From Sediminicoccus sp. KRV36 (GTDB lineage: Bacteria > Pseudomonadota > Alphaproteobacteria > Acetobacterales > Acetobacteraceae), in assembly GCF_023243115.1 (NCBI RefSeq), contig NZ_CP085081.1, forward strand, positions 3,865,001 to 3,929,000: 64,000 nt of DNA, given 5' to 3'. The stretch's first letter is position 1. Each line of letters starts with the position of its first letter. This document shows positions 11,388 through 20,320 of the stretch, one piece after another. The translations under genes and the position numbers were made by a program. Below the pieces are notes generated by a model. It searched no databases, had not been told where the DNA came from, and saw only the letters and a list, made by a program, of their open reading frames with translations.

Positions 11388-12521
11388 TTACGCGCCCAGG
11401 GACAGGGGTGCCGGATGCGCACCGCCAGGGGTGATTCGCCAGTGCTCGGCCTGGTCTGCAACAGGCGTGAAAACCCCGGCATCCGTGCCCGTCAGGAAGC
11501 TTTGCGCGGGCAGTGCTGCCAGCGCGTCAAAGAGGGCCGCGCGGCGCTCCTCATCCAGATGCGCCGCCACCTCATCCAGCAGCAGCAGGGGGGCGAAGCC
11601 GCGCGCGGCCGCGATCAGGCCCGCATGGGCCAGCACGGTGGAGATCAGCAGCGCCTTCTGCTCGCCCGTGGAGCACAGCCCGGCCGGCATGGCCTTGGCC
11701 GCGTGGGTGAACAGCAGGTCCGCGCGGTGCGGGCCGCCCAGCGTCGCACCTGCTGCCGCATCGCGGGCCCGTGCGGCCGCCCAGCTGGCGCGCAGGGCGT
11801 CCTCGGCGGCCAGTGCCGGCATCTCCGCCAGCAGGGCCGCGGCAGGGCATTGCAGGGCCAGGATGGCGGCCGGGAAGGCACCGGCCGCGCCACCCTCCAT
11901 CGCGGCGTTCAGCCGCGCCACCAAGGCCCGGCGTGAGGCCGCGATGGCGATGCCGTGCCGCGCCATCGCATCCTCCAGCCCGGCCAGCCAGGCGGCCTCG
12001 GCCCGGCCCTTGGAGAGCAGGCGGTTGCGCCCGGCCATGGCCGCTTCATAGGCAGTCACCTCACGCGCCAGATGCGGCTCCAGCGCCATGGCCAGACGGT
12101 CCAGGAAGCGGCGGCGGCCACCAGCACTTTCCTGAAACAGGCGGTCCATCTGCGGCGTGATCCAGACGGCGGCCACACGCTCGGCCAGATCGGCCTGGGT
12201 CCGGATCTTCTCGCCGTCGAGGCGGAAGGCCCGGCGCTCGGCGCTGCCCTCCTCCAGGCTGCCCGTGCCGATTTCGAAACCGCCCAGCCCATCGTCGAAA
12301 TGGCCGGAGACGCTCCAGGGCGGGGTGGCGCCCGCGGCCACCTCGCTGATGCGCGCGCCGCGCAGGCCACGCCCCGGGCCCAGCAGGCTGATCGCCTCCA
12401 GCAGATTGGTCTTGCCCGCGCCATTGGGGCCGGTGAACACCACCATGGGCGCGCCAAAGCGCAGCTCCGCCGCGGCATAGGAGCGATAGCGCGTCAGGCG
12501 CAGGCGGGTCAGGCGGAGCAT
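11388..12521 (-). CDS. recF: DNA replication and repair protein RecF
   Basis: From the ATG at 12521 the product is 377 aa. It has the SMC-like ATPase motifs: Walker A GPNGAGKTNLLEAISLLGPG, the ABC signature region (SAGGRRRFLDRL) and Walker B LLLLDEVAAHLDEERR. RecF loads RecA at gaps with RecO and RecR. I reject the longer start at 12584 because the family begins MLRLTRLRLTRYRSY and the extra leader is encoded by the hairpin-rich dnaN-recF spacer. The organism's early replication operon order is preserved around it. Confidence 0.95.
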   Translation of the reverse strand: MLRLTRLRLTRYRSYAAAELRFGAPMVVFTGPNGAGKTNLLEAISLLGPGRGLRGARISEVAAGATPPWSVSGHFDDGLGGFEIGTGSLEEGSAERRAFRLDGEKIRTQADLAERVAAVWITPQMDRLFQESAGGRRRFLDRLAMALEPHLAREVTAYEAAMAGRNRLLSKGRAEAAWLAGLEDAMARHGIAIAASRRALVARLNAAMEGGAAGAFPAAILALQCPAAALLAEMPALAAEDALRASWAAARARDAAAGATLGGPHRADLLFTHAAKAMPAGLCSTGEQKALLISTVLAHAGLIAAARGFAPLLLLDEVAAHLDEERRAALFDALAALPAQSFLTGTDAGVFTPVADQAEHWRITPGGAHPAPLSLGA

Positions 12522-12734
12522 GGACCGCAGGGGGCTTTGCCCCCCGCACCCCCCACCAAAGGCCGAAAGGCCTTTGGAAACCAATTGTGGGGATGGCGGA
12601 GAGGGGCGCGGAGCGTGCGTCGGGTCAGCGGTTCAGCCATGCCCCTCTCCGCCATCCCCACCAAAACGGGTTCCGAGGGCCTGGGCCCTCGGCGGGGAGC
12701 GCGAGGGGCAGAGCCCCTCGCCGGCCCTGGTCCG
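12522..12734. repeat. Hairpin-rich spacer between dnaN and recF
   Basis: The spacer holds four inverted repeats: GGGGGC/GCCCCC around TTT (12531-12546), CCAAAGGCC/GGCCTTTGG (12563-12576 region), a 21-bp perfect stem at 12587-12607 and 12641-12661 separated by 33 bases, and GAGGGGC/GCCCCTC (12701-12720 region). The last belongs to the same family as hairpins elsewhere. They would interrupt or attenuate transcription from dnaN into recF. Confidence 0.7.
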
Positions 12735-13862
12735 TCAGACCCGCATCGGCATGAGGACGTAGAGCGCATCATCATCCGCCGCGTCCTGCACCACGGTGGG
12801 TGCACTACCGTCGGAGAATTTGAAGCGCAGCGTCTCGCCCACCTGTTCAGTAATGTCGTTCAGGTAGCGCGCCTGGAAGCCGATCTCGATGGGCGAGGAG
12901 GCATAGGTGACCAGGCCCTCATCCAGTTCCTCGCGCGCTTCGCCCTGCTCGGCGCTGGAGGCGGTGAGCAGGAGGTTGTCGCTGGAAATGCTGAGCTTCA
13001 CCGGGCGCGAACGCTCGCTGGAAATGGCGGCCACGCGCCCCACGGCATTGGCGAAGGCCTGCGTGCCGACTTCCATGATCTTGTCGTTGTTGCGCGGGAT
13101 CACGCGCTCGTAATCGGGGAAGGTGCCGTCAATCAGCTTGCTGGTCAGCGTCACGGTGCCGACGCGGAAGCTGATTTTGGTGTCCGAGAGGCGGAACTCG
13201 ATCTCGTCGCGGGTTTCCTCGGCGAGCTTGTTGAGCTCATTCACCGTCTTGCGCGGGATGATGACGCCCGGCATGGCCGCCGCACCATCCGGGACATCGG
13301 TTTCCACGCGCGCCAGGCGATGGCCATCCGTCGCGGCCGCGCGCAGCTTCTTGCCGCCCGCATCCTCGGCCACATGCAGATAGATGCCGTTGAGGTAGTA
13401 GCGCGTTTCCTCGGTGGAAATGGCAAAGCGCGTGCGGGCGATCATGCCGCGCAGCTTGGCCGCTTCCAGCTTGAACTGGTGCGGCAGGGCGCCCTCCGTC
13501 ATCGAGGGGAAATCCTCGACCGGCAGCACCGGCAGGCTGGTGCTGAAGCGGCCGGCACGCAGTGTCAGTGGCGCATCGCCGCCCTTGTGGTCGAGTTCGA
13601 CCGTGGCGCCATCGGGCAGCTTGCGCACGATTTCATAGAGGGTCTGCGCCGGTGCCGTGGTGCGGCCCGGGCGCGCGACCTGCACGCCGGGCACTTCCTC
13701 GACGATGGCGATCTCCATGTCGGTCGCGGTCAGGCGCAGCGTGCCTTCCTTCGCGTCCAGCAGGATATTGGCCAGGATGGGAATGGTGTTCCGGCGCTCG
13801 ACCACGGATTGCGTGTGGCCCAGTGCCTTGAGCAGGATGGCGCGCTCGACGCTGAACTTCAT
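12735..13862 (-). CDS. dnaN: DNA polymerase III beta subunit (sliding clamp)
   Basis: From the ATG at 13862 (GGGAGAG just upstream) the product is 375 aa and starts MKFSVERAILLKALGHTQSV, the usual clamp N-terminus. Three clamp folds follow, and the C-terminus DDALYVLMPMRV is the conserved end that contacts polymerase and clamp-loader partners. It gives the replicase processivity as a ring around DNA. An upstream start at 13979 would add 39 residues read from a hairpin repeat and is rejected. It lies between dnaA and recF, all on the same strand. Confidence 0.97.
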   Translation of the reverse strand: MKFSVERAILLKALGHTQSVVERRNTIPILANILLDAKEGTLRLTATDMEIAIVEEVPGVQVARPGRTTAPAQTLYEIVRKLPDGATVELDHKGGDAPLTLRAGRFSTSLPVLPVEDFPSMTEGALPHQFKLEAAKLRGMIARTRFAISTEETRYYLNGIYLHVAEDAGGKKLRAAATDGHRLARVETDVPDGAAAMPGVIIPRKTVNELNKLAEETRDEIEFRLSDTKISFRVGTVTLTSKLIDGTFPDYERVIPRNNDKIMEVGTQAFANAVGRVAAISSERSRPVKLSISSDNLLLTASSAEQGEAREELDEGLVTYASSPIEIGFQARYLNDITEQVGETLRFKFSDGSAPTVVQDAADDDALYVLMPMRV

Positions 13863-13938
13863 CTCTCCCGGTCCCTTGCTATCCGAAGGCGCAGGCGCGA
13901 TTCGCCGCGCGAAGGCGTGTTTCCTGTAGCATTGCAGT

Positions 13939-14100
13939 GCGGTGGGGCAAAGCGCGCTTGCGGGAGGGCTTTGCCCCACCGCACCCGCCCACCAGGAAAC
14001 CCGTTTCCTGGACCTTCATTCGTTTGGTAGATCAGTGATTTAAGGGAGGTGCAGGAACCTAAGGTTCTTGCTGGGGTGCGTGAGGGGCAAAGCCCCTCAC
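13939..14100. repeat. Dispersed paired-hairpin elements, copy 2, in dnaA-dnaN spacer
   Basis: Four stems are stacked here: GCGGTGGGGCAAAGC with its complement (13939-13953 and 13968-13982), CCAGGAAA/TTTCCTGG (13992-14011), AGGAACC/GGTTCTT (14053-14069), and GTGAGGGGC/GCCCCTCAC around AAA (14080-14100), which overlaps the dnaA stop. Two head-to-head copies of the ATGAAGGTGCAGGAAAC-type element explain the pattern. No gene fits in the 234-base spacer. Confidence 0.7.
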
Positions 14101-15515
14101 ATCTCGAGCATTTTCCGCAGCAAGGTCACATCCTCCGCAAAGGACGGGTCCTCAGCCATGAGTTCGGTGATCTTGTTCACCGCATGCAGCACCGTGGTGT
14201 GATCCCGGTTGCCAAAGCGCCGCCCGATCTCGGGCAGGGAGCGCGAGGTGAGTTGCTTGGCCAGATACATCGCCACCTGCCGCGGCCGCGCCACCGCGCG
14301 CGCGCGCCGGGCCGAGGCCATTTCCGTCAGGCGGATATTGTAGTGCTCGGCCACCTTGCGCTGGATGTCGTCAATCGAGAGCCGCTTGTCATGCGCGCGC
14401 AGAATGTCGGAGAGCACCTCCGGCACGCTTTCCAGCGTGATCGGACGGCCGAACAGCTTGGCATGCGCCACGATGCGGTTCAGCGCGCCTTCCAGGTCCC
14501 GCACATTGGAGGCGATCTTGCGGGCCAGCAGCTCCTGCACGCGGGGCGGGACTTCGACGCCCGAGATATTCGCCTTGGACTGCAGGATGGAGAGGCGCAG
14601 CTCATAGGTCGTGGCGTGCAGATCGGCGACGATGCCGCCGGAGAGGCGCGTGCGCAGCCGGTCCTCGATGCCCGAGAGGTCATTCGGCGCCTTGTCGGCC
14701 GAGATGATGATCTGCTTGCCGGCGTCAATCAGCGCGTTGAAGGTGTGGAAGAACTCCTCCTGAGTGTTGTCCTTGCCGATCAGGAATTGCAGGTCATCCA
14801 CCATCAGCACATGGACCGAACGCAGCTGCGTCTTGAACTCCATGGTGTTGTGGCTGCGCAGGGCCGCGATGAAGCGGTACATGAATTTTTCCGCCGACAT
14901 ATAGGCGACGGAAAGGCCCGGATCCTGCTCGCGCAGGGACCAGGCGATGGCGTGCATCAGATGCGTCTTGCCGAGGCCCACGCCGCCATAGAGAAACAGC
15001 GGATTGAAGCCGGCCTGGGCCGGGCGCTCGGCCACGCGGCGCGCGCAGGCATGGGCGAATTCATTGGGCTTGCCGACGACGAAACTGTCAAAGGTGAAGC
15101 GCTGATCGAGCGGCACCAGCCAGTCATTGCGGACGGGCTCGGCCAGGGGCGCCGGCGTGGGCGCGAGGCTTTCCGCGAGGGAGGAAACCTCCTCTACCTC
15201 GTCTTCCAGGACAGGCTGCACCGCGCGGCTGGTCGCCTGGACGCGCAGTTCCACGAGCCGGATGCCGGGCATCTCGGCCTGGCAGAGCATGCGCAGGCGG
15301 TCGCCATAATGATCACGCACCCAGTCGCGCAGGAAACGCGTGGGAAGATGGACGAGCAGGGCCTCGCCCTCGACGCCCGCGAGGCTCATCTGGCGCAGCC
15401 AGTTGCGGTATTCGACGTCACCCACCTCCTGACGCAGGCGCGTGCGAACGCGGGCCCAGCAGGCGGCGATTTTTCCGGCGTTGGGCGTGGGGGTCTCGCC
15501 CGTATCCTGATCCAT
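14097..15515 (-). CDS. dnaA: Chromosomal replication initiator protein DnaA
   Basis: The 472-aa product has domain I (about residues 15-80, VEYRNWLRQMSLAGVEG), a linker rich in Pro/Glu/Ala, the AAA+ domain with Walker A GGVGLGKTHLMHA (near 178), Walker B VLMVDDLQFLIGK and the arginine-finger box, and domain IV with the DnaA-box signature GNRDHTTVLHAVNKI. It unwinds the origin and regulates its own genes. The gene is first in a dnaA-dnaN-recF-gyrB series. No cluster of DnaA boxes was seen in the upstream spacer, so the origin is probably elsewhere. Confidence 0.98.
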   Translation of the reverse strand: MDQDTGETPTPNAGKIAACWARVRTRLRQEVGDVEYRNWLRQMSLAGVEGEALLVHLPTRFLRDWVRDHYGDRLRMLCQAEMPGIRLVELRVQATSRAVQPVLEDEVEEVSSLAESLAPTPAPLAEPVRNDWLVPLDQRFTFDSFVVGKPNEFAHACARRVAERPAQAGFNPLFLYGGVGLGKTHLMHAIAWSLREQDPGLSVAYMSAEKFMYRFIAALRSHNTMEFKTQLRSVHVLMVDDLQFLIGKDNTQEEFFHTFNALIDAGKQIIISADKAPNDLSGIEDRLRTRLSGGIVADLHATTYELRLSILQSKANISGVEVPPRVQELLARKIASNVRDLEGALNRIVAHAKLFGRPITLESVPEVLSDILRAHDKRLSIDDIQRKVAEHYNIRLTEMASARRARAVARPRQVAMYLAKQLTSRSLPEIGRRFGNRDHTTVLHAVNKITELMAEDPSFAEDVTLLRKMLEM

Positions 15516-15782
15516 CCCTGTCCTCAGTCTCTCAACGCGTCCACCACCGCGAAAAGGGGGGCGGGCCGCATATCGGTTGCGTCATTTTGAGGGCGAGGGC
15601 GCCCCAAACCTACTTCCCGAGAGAAAACAGCCCTTTAGCGTCGGATGGCGCCGGCCGGGCCAGTCACCATGAACCAAAGCTTAACCTGAGATGCTCTCAG
15701 CCATGAAGCGCCACTTCATCCGGTTTGTTAAAAACAACCCGGAGTGTGACAAACAAGCCGCAATGTGACGACGAGGCGCCAC
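15516..15782. other. dnaA upstream spacer, no gene and no DnaA-box cluster
   Basis: This gap carries the dnaA promoter region by position. It holds an inverted repeat TTTGTTAAAAACAA near 15723 and a palindromic TTAA region, but no TTATCCACA-type boxes, so an origin is not supported. I saw no small gene here. Confidence 0.4.
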
Positions 15783-15829
15783 AAGAAAAAGCTCCGCCAT
15801 CAGGAGGTCAATTGACCTCCAGGCGAAGC
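15783..15829 (-). terminator. Rho-independent terminator of rpsT
   Basis: On the minus strand, GCTTCGCC-TGGAGGTCAA pairs with its near-complement through the 18-bp palindrome GGAGGTCAATTGACCTCC (15803-15820), then a TTTTTCTT tract follows (15783-15790 on plus). It lies 31 bases after the rpsT stop. Confidence 0.85.
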
Positions 15830-15859
15830 CCTTCTGCTTGTCAGTATTGGGGTATTATT

Positions 15860-16135
15860 TTACGCGGTGGCGGTGTTGATCGCCTTGATCCGCGCCGACA
15901 GGCGCGACAGCTTGCGCGCCACGGTGTTGCGGTGCAGCACGCCCTTCGTCACTGCGCCCTGCATTTCCGGCTGCGCGCTCTTGAAGGCGGCCGCGGCCTG
16001 CTCCTTGTCCCCACCCGCGATCGCGAGTTCGACCTTGCGCAGGAAGGTGCGGACGCGCGAGCGACGCATGCGGTTGCGCTCGGTGCGCTTCTCGGTCTGA
16101 CGGATGCGCTTGCGCGCGGAAGCATTGTTGGCCAT
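15860..16135 (-). CDS. rpsT: 30S ribosomal protein S20
   Basis: The 91-aa product begins [27 protein letters not shown], the Lys/Arg-rich helix bundle typical of S20, which binds 16S rRNA early in small-subunit assembly. Length and sequence fit the family end to end. The gene has its own strong terminator downstream and lies just upstream of dnaA, as in many Rhodospirillales. Confidence 0.97.
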   Translation of the reverse strand: MANNASARKRIRQTEKRTERNRMRRSRVRTFLRKVELAIAGGDKEQAAAAFKSAQPEMQGAVTKGVLHRNTVARKLSRLSARIKAINTATA

Positions 16136-16252
16136 GGGCGGTGTGATGCGATCGCTGCTGGAGTGGACGACAAGGACGGCAAGACCGTCGCGGAGGGGAG
16201 GGTCTAAGCCCCCTCCCCCCTGATCGTCAAGACAGGAGGTGAGGGCCCCGGC

Positions 16253-17029
16253 TCAACGGTTGCGGAAAGCCGGCTTGCGCTTCTCGGCGAAGGCCGACAT
16301 CCCCTCCTTCTGATCCTCGGTCGCGAAGAGCGAGTAGAAGATCTTTCGCTCGAAGCGCACGCCCTCGGCCAGCGTCGTCTCGAAGGCGCGGTTTACCGCC
16401 TCCTTCGCGATGGCGACGGAGGGTGCCGAGAGGCTCGCGATCTTCTCGGCCACCTTCATCGCCTCCGCCATCAGCTGGTCGAGCGGCACGATGCGGGCCA
16501 CCAGGCCGCTGCGCTCTGCCTCGACGGCGTCCATCATGCGGCCGGTCAGCACCAGGTCCATCGCCTTGGCCTTGCCCACCGCGCGGGTCAGCCGCTGCGT
16601 GCCGCCCGCGCCGGGGATGATGCCGAGGTTGATTTCGGGCTGGCCGAATTTGGCGTTCTCGGCCGCAATGATCATGTCGCACATCATGGCCAGCTCGCAG
16701 CCGCCGCCCAGCGCGAAGCCCGAAACGGCGGCGATCACCGGCTTCTTGATGGTGGTGACGCTTTCCCAGCGGGCGGTGATGAAATCCTCGAAATAGACGG
16801 CCGGGTAGGTGCGGTCCTTCATCTCCTTGATGTCGGCGCCGGCGGCGAAGGCTTTCTCGCTCCCCGTCAGGATGATGGCGGCGATGGCGGGATCCGCGTC
16901 GAAGCCGGCCAGCGCCTGGCCCAATTCGCCCATCAGCTGGTCGCACAGCGCGTTCAGCGCCTGCGGCCGGTTCAGCCGGATCACGGCGACCGCCCCTTGG
17001 GTTTCGGTCAGGATCATCTCGTAGGCCAT
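16253..17029 (-). CDS. Enoyl-CoA hydratase (crotonase family)
   Basis: From the ATG at 17029 ([12 protein letters not shown]) the product is 258 aa. It hydrates trans-2-enoyl-CoA in fatty-acid beta-oxidation. The oxyanion-hole segments [10 protein letters not shown] and [17 protein letters not shown] are present, and the two catalytic acids are visible in [20 protein letters not shown] (Glu of QPEIN and the Glu-equivalent region before it). The pattern is close to the mitochondrial-type short-chain enoyl-CoA hydratase. The 15 residues before the chosen Met look like read-through of a repeat-flanked leader. Confidence 0.93.
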   Translation of the reverse strand: MAYEMILTETQGAVAVIRLNRPQALNALCDQLMGELGQALAGFDADPAIAAIILTGSEKAFAAGADIKEMKDRTYPAVYFEDFITARWESVTTIKKPVIAAVSGFALGGGCELAMMCDMIIAAENAKFGQPEINLGIIPGAGGTQRLTRAVGKAKAMDLVLTGRMMDAVEAERSGLVARIVPLDQLMAEAMKVAEKIASLSAPSVAIAKEAVNRAFETTLAEGVRFERKIFYSLFATEDQKEGMSAFAEKRKPAFRNR

Positions 17030-17048
17030 GGCGTCCTCATTTTGTCGA

Positions 17049-17222
17049 GCGGCCGATTCAGACCTTCGGGCCAAGTGGCCCGCCGGTCATCGGACGCGGG
17101 TAACTCTTGCGCGGCCGATTCAGACCTTCGGGCCAAGCAGCCCGCCGGTCATCGGACGCTGGTAAGTCTTGCGCGGCCGATTCAGACCTTCGGGCCAAGT
17201 GGCCTTCCGGTCATCGGACGCG
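17049..17222. repeat. Three tandem 62-bp repeats at mutM 3' end
   Basis: Units start at 17049, 17111 and 17173, each opening GCGGCCGATTCAGACCTTCG and containing TCATCGGACGC. The third runs to within 3 bases of the mutM stop. Each unit contains GATTC, a GANTC site for the CcrM methylase encoded at 46734. A related sequence (CCGATTCACGCCTTCGGGC) recurs after ubiE. Confidence 0.85.
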
Positions 17223-17224
17223 GG

Positions 17225-18121
17225 TCAGCGCTGATGCCTGGCACAGTAGAAGGTGGATCGGCCCGACTGCACAAGCCGGGTGATCCCGGCGCAGCCCGGC
17301 AGGCCGGGGCAGCGCGCGCAGGGCTGGCCCGCCCGGTCATAGACGTCGAAGCGCTCCTGGAAGACGCCCAGTTCCCCATCCGCCCGCACATAATCCCGCA
17401 GGCTCGACCCGCCGGCCGCGATGGCCTCGGTCAGCACCGAGGTGATGGCGGGCACCAGGCGTTGCGCCCGTGCCCCCGGAATGGTGGCCGCCAGCCGCCG
17501 GGGCGAGATGCCGGCGCGATACAGCGCCTCGCTCACATAGATATTGCCGAGGCCCGCCACCACCTTCTGGTCCAGCAGCGCCGCCTTGATCGGCGTGATC
17601 TTGCCCGCGAGTGCGGCCTCCAGCACCTCCACCGTGAAGCCGGGCTCCAAGGGCTCCGGGCCGATGCCGGCCAGCAGGCGGTGGCTCTCCTCGGCATCGC
17701 GCGGGATCAGGTCTACGCTGCCGAAGCGGCGGGGGTCCACAAAGCCGACGCGCCAGCCGCCCTCGGTTTCCAGCATCAGATGCTCATGCAGCTCGGGCGG
17801 CTGGTTGTGGCCGCGGGCGTCGCTCGCAATGCCCTGCGGGCCCATGCGCGCCACCACGGCCGCATCGCGGTGCCGCGCCACCATCCGGCCGGACATGCCC
17901 AGATGGATCAGCACACTGTCCCGCCCTGCGAGGCGCATCAGCATGTATTTGCCGCGCCGCCGGAACCCCTCGACCCGCGCGCCGGTCAGCGTCGCCACCA
18001 GATCAGGCGGGAAGGGCCAGCGCAGCCCTGCGCGCCGGGTTTCGGCGTGGCGGATCACCTGGCCCTCCAGCACGGCGGCCAGGCCGCGCATCACCGTCTC
18101 GACCTCGGGCAATTCGGGGAT
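17225..18121 (-). CDS. mutM: Formamidopyrimidine-DNA glycosylase (Fpg/MutM), apparent ATC start
   Basis: The 298-aa product excises oxidised purines such as 8-oxoguanine. Catalytic Pro2-Glu3 require the mature N-terminus [13 protein letters not shown]; the codon before this Pro is ATC (18121-18119), not ATG, with AGGAGG 6 bases upstream. Other family marks are the conserved Lys in [14 protein letters not shown], the H2TH region [18 protein letters not shown], and a C-terminal zinc finger. That finger reads CARC...[10 protein letters not shown], ending C-x2-H with an insertion (PGLPGC) instead of the usual C-x2-C. The gene is divergent from ubiE with 66 bases between starts. A single-base error in the start codon cannot be excluded. 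Confidence 0.92.
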   Translation of the reverse strand: MPELPEVETVMRGLAAVLEGQVIRHAETRRAGLRWPFPPDLVATLTGARVEGFRRRGKYMLMRLAGRDSVLIHLGMSGRMVARHRDAAVVARMGPQGIASDARGHNQPPELHEHLMLETEGGWRVGFVDPRRFGSVDLIPRDAEESHRLLAGIGPEPLEPGFTVEVLEAALAGKITPIKAALLDQKVVAGLGNIYVSEALYRAGISPRRLAATIPGARAQRLVPAITSVLTEAIAAGGSSLRDYVRADGELGVFQERFDVYDRAGQPCARCPGLPGCAGITRLVQSGRSTFYCARHQR

Positions 18122-18187
18122 GGCGGCCTCCTCTTTCTCGGCTCGACCGCATGGCAGATTCGCGGAAGGGCCGCTATACCCAAAGCC

Positions 18188-18937
18188 ATGACCGACCGCC
18201 CCGAGACCACCGCCGATTTCGGCTTCCGCAGCGTCCCCGCCGAGGAGAAGGCCGGCCTGGTGCGCGAGGTGTTCGACAGCGTCGCCCCCCGCTACGACGT
18301 GATGAATGACCTGATGTCCCTCGGCCTGCACCGGGCCTGGAAGCGCATCTTCGTCAACGCCATCCAGCCCCGGCCGGGCGAAACCCTGCTCGACCTCGCC
18401 GGCGGCACCGGTGATATCAGCTTCCTGGCGCTGGAACGCGGCGCCGGGCGCGTCATCTGCTCGGACATCAATGCCGAGATGCTGCGCGTCGGCCAGTCGC
18501 GCGCCTTGCAGAAGGGGCTGGCGCGGGGCTTGAGCTTCCTGTGCACCGATGCCGAACACATCCCCCTGCCCGATGCGAGCGTCGAGAAGGTCAGCATGGC
18601 CTTCGGCCTGCGCAACTGCACCGACAAGGACGCGGTGCTGCGCGAGGTGCGCCGCGTGCTCCGCCCGGGCGGGCGCTTCCATTGCCTGGAATTCTCGCGC
18701 CTGGAGGTGGCCGCCCTCGCGCCGCTCTATGACGCCTGGTCCTTCAAGGCGCTGCCGGCCATTGGCGGCCGCATCGCCCAGGATGCGGAGAGCTACCGCT
18801 ACCTGGCCGAGAGCATCCGCATGTTCCCCGACCAGGCGACCCTCGCCGGCATGATGGCCGCGGCGGGGCTGGAACGGGTGCAGCATCGTAATCTTTCGGG
18901 CGGCATCGTCGCCATCCACACCGGCTGGAGGCTGTAA
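18188..18937 (+). CDS. ubiE: Demethylmenaquinone/ubiquinone C-methyltransferase UbiE
   Basis: The 249-aa enzyme methylates the quinone ring in ubiquinone synthesis with SAM. It opens with the UbiE block [25 protein letters not shown], has SAM motif [17 protein letters not shown] and the signature [27 protein letters not shown], and ends [12 protein letters not shown]. The ATG at 18188 follows the family length; frames extending upstream overlap the divergent mutM gene and are not coding. Confidence 0.97.
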   Translation: MTDRPETTADFGFRSVPAEEKAGLVREVFDSVAPRYDVMNDLMSLGLHRAWKRIFVNAIQPRPGETLLDLAGGTGDISFLALERGAGRVICSDINAEMLRVGQSRALQKGLARGLSFLCTDAEHIPLPDASVEKVSMAFGLRNCTDKDAVLREVRRVLRPGGRFHCLEFSRLEVAALAPLYDAWSFKALPAIGGRIAQDAESYRYLAESIRMFPDQATLAGMMAAAGLERVQHRNLSGGIVAIHTGWRL

Positions 18938-18956
18938 CGATGGCACCGATGGACCG

Positions 18957-19040
18957 CTTCGGGCTGCGCCCTTCGACGATCGGAGCGGACACAAACGCGC
19001 CGATTCACGCCTTCGGGCTGCGCCCTTCGACGATCGGAGC
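18957..19040. repeat. Two 30-bp direct repeats after ubiE
   Basis: Identical 30-base units lie at 18957-18986 and 19011-19040 (each opening CTTCGGGCTGCGCCCTTCGA). The GGAG inside the second unit is the ribosome-binding site of the next gene. Between them is CCGATTCACG, linking this repeat to the mutM 62-bp family. Confidence 0.85.
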
Positions 19041-19045
19041 CTGAC

Positions 19046-19474
19046 ATGGCGCAAAAAGACCTCCAGGCCCGCATCGAGGCAAGCTTCGCCCAGCAAGGGT
19101 TGATGCGCGTGATCGAGGCGCGCATCGCCGAAGTGTCGCCCGGCCGCTGCACCATCGAGGCGCCCTTCCGCAAGACCATGACGCAGCAGCAGGGTTTCCT
19201 GCATGCCGGCGTGCTGACGACGCTGGCCGATAATGCCTGCGGCTACGCCACCCTCTCCCTCCTGCCGCCCGGCCAGGAGGTGCTGACGGCCGAGCTCAAG
19301 GTGAATTTCCTGCGCCCCGCGCGCGGCGTGCTGGCCATCGCCCGCGCCGAGGTGCTGAAGCTGGGCCGCACGCTGACCGTGGCCCGCGCCGAGGTCTGGA
19401 TGCGCGCGGAAGATGGCTCGGAGAGCCTTTGCGCCGCGATGCAGGCGACGCTGGTTCCCTCACTCACCGCGTGA
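19046..19474 (+). CDS. PaaI-family hotdog thioesterase
   Basis: The 142-aa protein has the hotdog-fold signature [26 protein letters not shown], with the HAG/Asp pair that contacts the acyl-CoA thioester, and a closing strand pattern [10 protein letters not shown]. It is predicted to hydrolyse an acyl- or aryl-CoA; the substrate is not evident. Its end overlaps the aroE start (TGATG), so the two are coupled, and its ribosome-binding site lies inside a direct repeat. Confidence 0.9.
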   Translation: MAQKDLQARIEASFAQQGLMRVIEARIAEVSPGRCTIEAPFRKTMTQQQGFLHAGVLTTLADNACGYATLSLLPPGQEVLTAELKVNFLRPARGVLAIARAEVLKLGRTLTVARAEVWMRAEDGSESLCAAMQATLVPSLTA

Positions 19475-20310
19475 TGCGGGCCGGCCCGATGCTCACGGGG
19501 CGCGCGATGCTGGCCGGTGTCGCGGGCTGGCCGGTGGCGCATTCGCGCTCGCCGCTGCTGCATGGCAGCTGGATCGCCCGGCATGGGCTGGATGCCGCCT
19601 ATGTGCCGCTGGCCATCGAACCGGCAAACTTCGCGCTCGCCATTCGCGGCCTGGCCGCAGCCGGGTTTCGCGGACTGAACGTGACCATCCCGCACAAGGA
19701 AGCGGCCTTCGCCGTCTGTGACGAGGTGCTGCCGCGCGCGCATCGGGCCGGCGCCGTGAACACGCTGATCTTCCGCGAAGGCCGCATCATCGGCGATTGC
19801 ACCGATGGCTTCGGCTTCCTCGCTTCACTGCCGGATTACGACGCGCGCCGGGGCCCGGCCGTGCTGCTCGGCGCCGGCGGTGCGGCGCGCGCCATCGCGG
19901 CCGCGTTGCTCGATGCGGGTTGCCCGCATCTCACCCTCGTCAACCGCACGCCGGAACGCGCGGAGGCGCTGGCGCTGGCGCTGGGCGGCAACATCCATGT
20001 CAGCGCCACGCCCCCGCTGGAGGGCACGGCCCTGCTCGTGAACACCACCAGCCTCGGCATGGCCGGCCAGCCGCCCCTCACGCTGGAGCTGGCGGCCCTG
20101 CCCGATCACGCGCTGGTGGCCGATATCGTCTATGCGCCGCTGGAAACGCCCCTGCTCGCCGCCGCCCGCGCGCGCGGGCTCATTGGCGTGGACGGCCTGG
20201 GGATGCTGCTGCACCAGGCGCGGCCCGGCTTCGAAGCCTGGTTCGGCGTGGCGCCCGTGGTGGACGACGAACTGCGCCGCATCGTCGCGGCCGATATCCC
20301 GCCCCGATGA
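19474..20310 (+). CDS. aroE: Shikimate dehydrogenase (NADP+)
   Basis: The 278-aa product reduces 3-dehydroshikimate in the aromatic amino-acid pathway. It shows the substrate site AGWPVAHSRSPLLHGSWI, the catalytic Lys in GLNVTIPHKEAAF, DCTDGFGF, the nucleotide loop LLGAGGAARAIAAALL and NRTPERAEAL (NADP-type), and NTTSLGM. The ATG at 19474 overlaps the thioesterase stop. Gene order aroE-coaE-dnaQ is typical of alphaproteobacteria. Confidence 0.96.
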   Translation: MRAGPMLTGRAMLAGVAGWPVAHSRSPLLHGSWIARHGLDAAYVPLAIEPANFALAIRGLAAAGFRGLNVTIPHKEAAFAVCDEVLPRAHRAGAVNTLIFREGRIIGDCTDGFGFLASLPDYDARRGPAVLLGAGGAARAIAAALLDAGCPHLTLVNRTPERAEALALALGGNIHVSATPPLEGTALLVNTTSLGMAGQPPLTLELAALPDHALVADIVYAPLETPLLAAARARGLIGVDGLGMLLHQARPGFEAWFGVAPVVDDELRRIVAADIPPR

Positions 20311-20320
20311 AGAACCACTG

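Noticed and set aside
15516..15859. Possible chromosomal origin next to dnaA
   Set aside because: No cluster of TTATCCACA-like boxes or AT-rich unwinding stretch was found in the spacer; a single TTATTCACA lies far away at about 37084.
16997..18187. N-terminal extension of UbiE
   Set aside because: UbiE homology starts at 18188; the upstream part is antisense to mutM.
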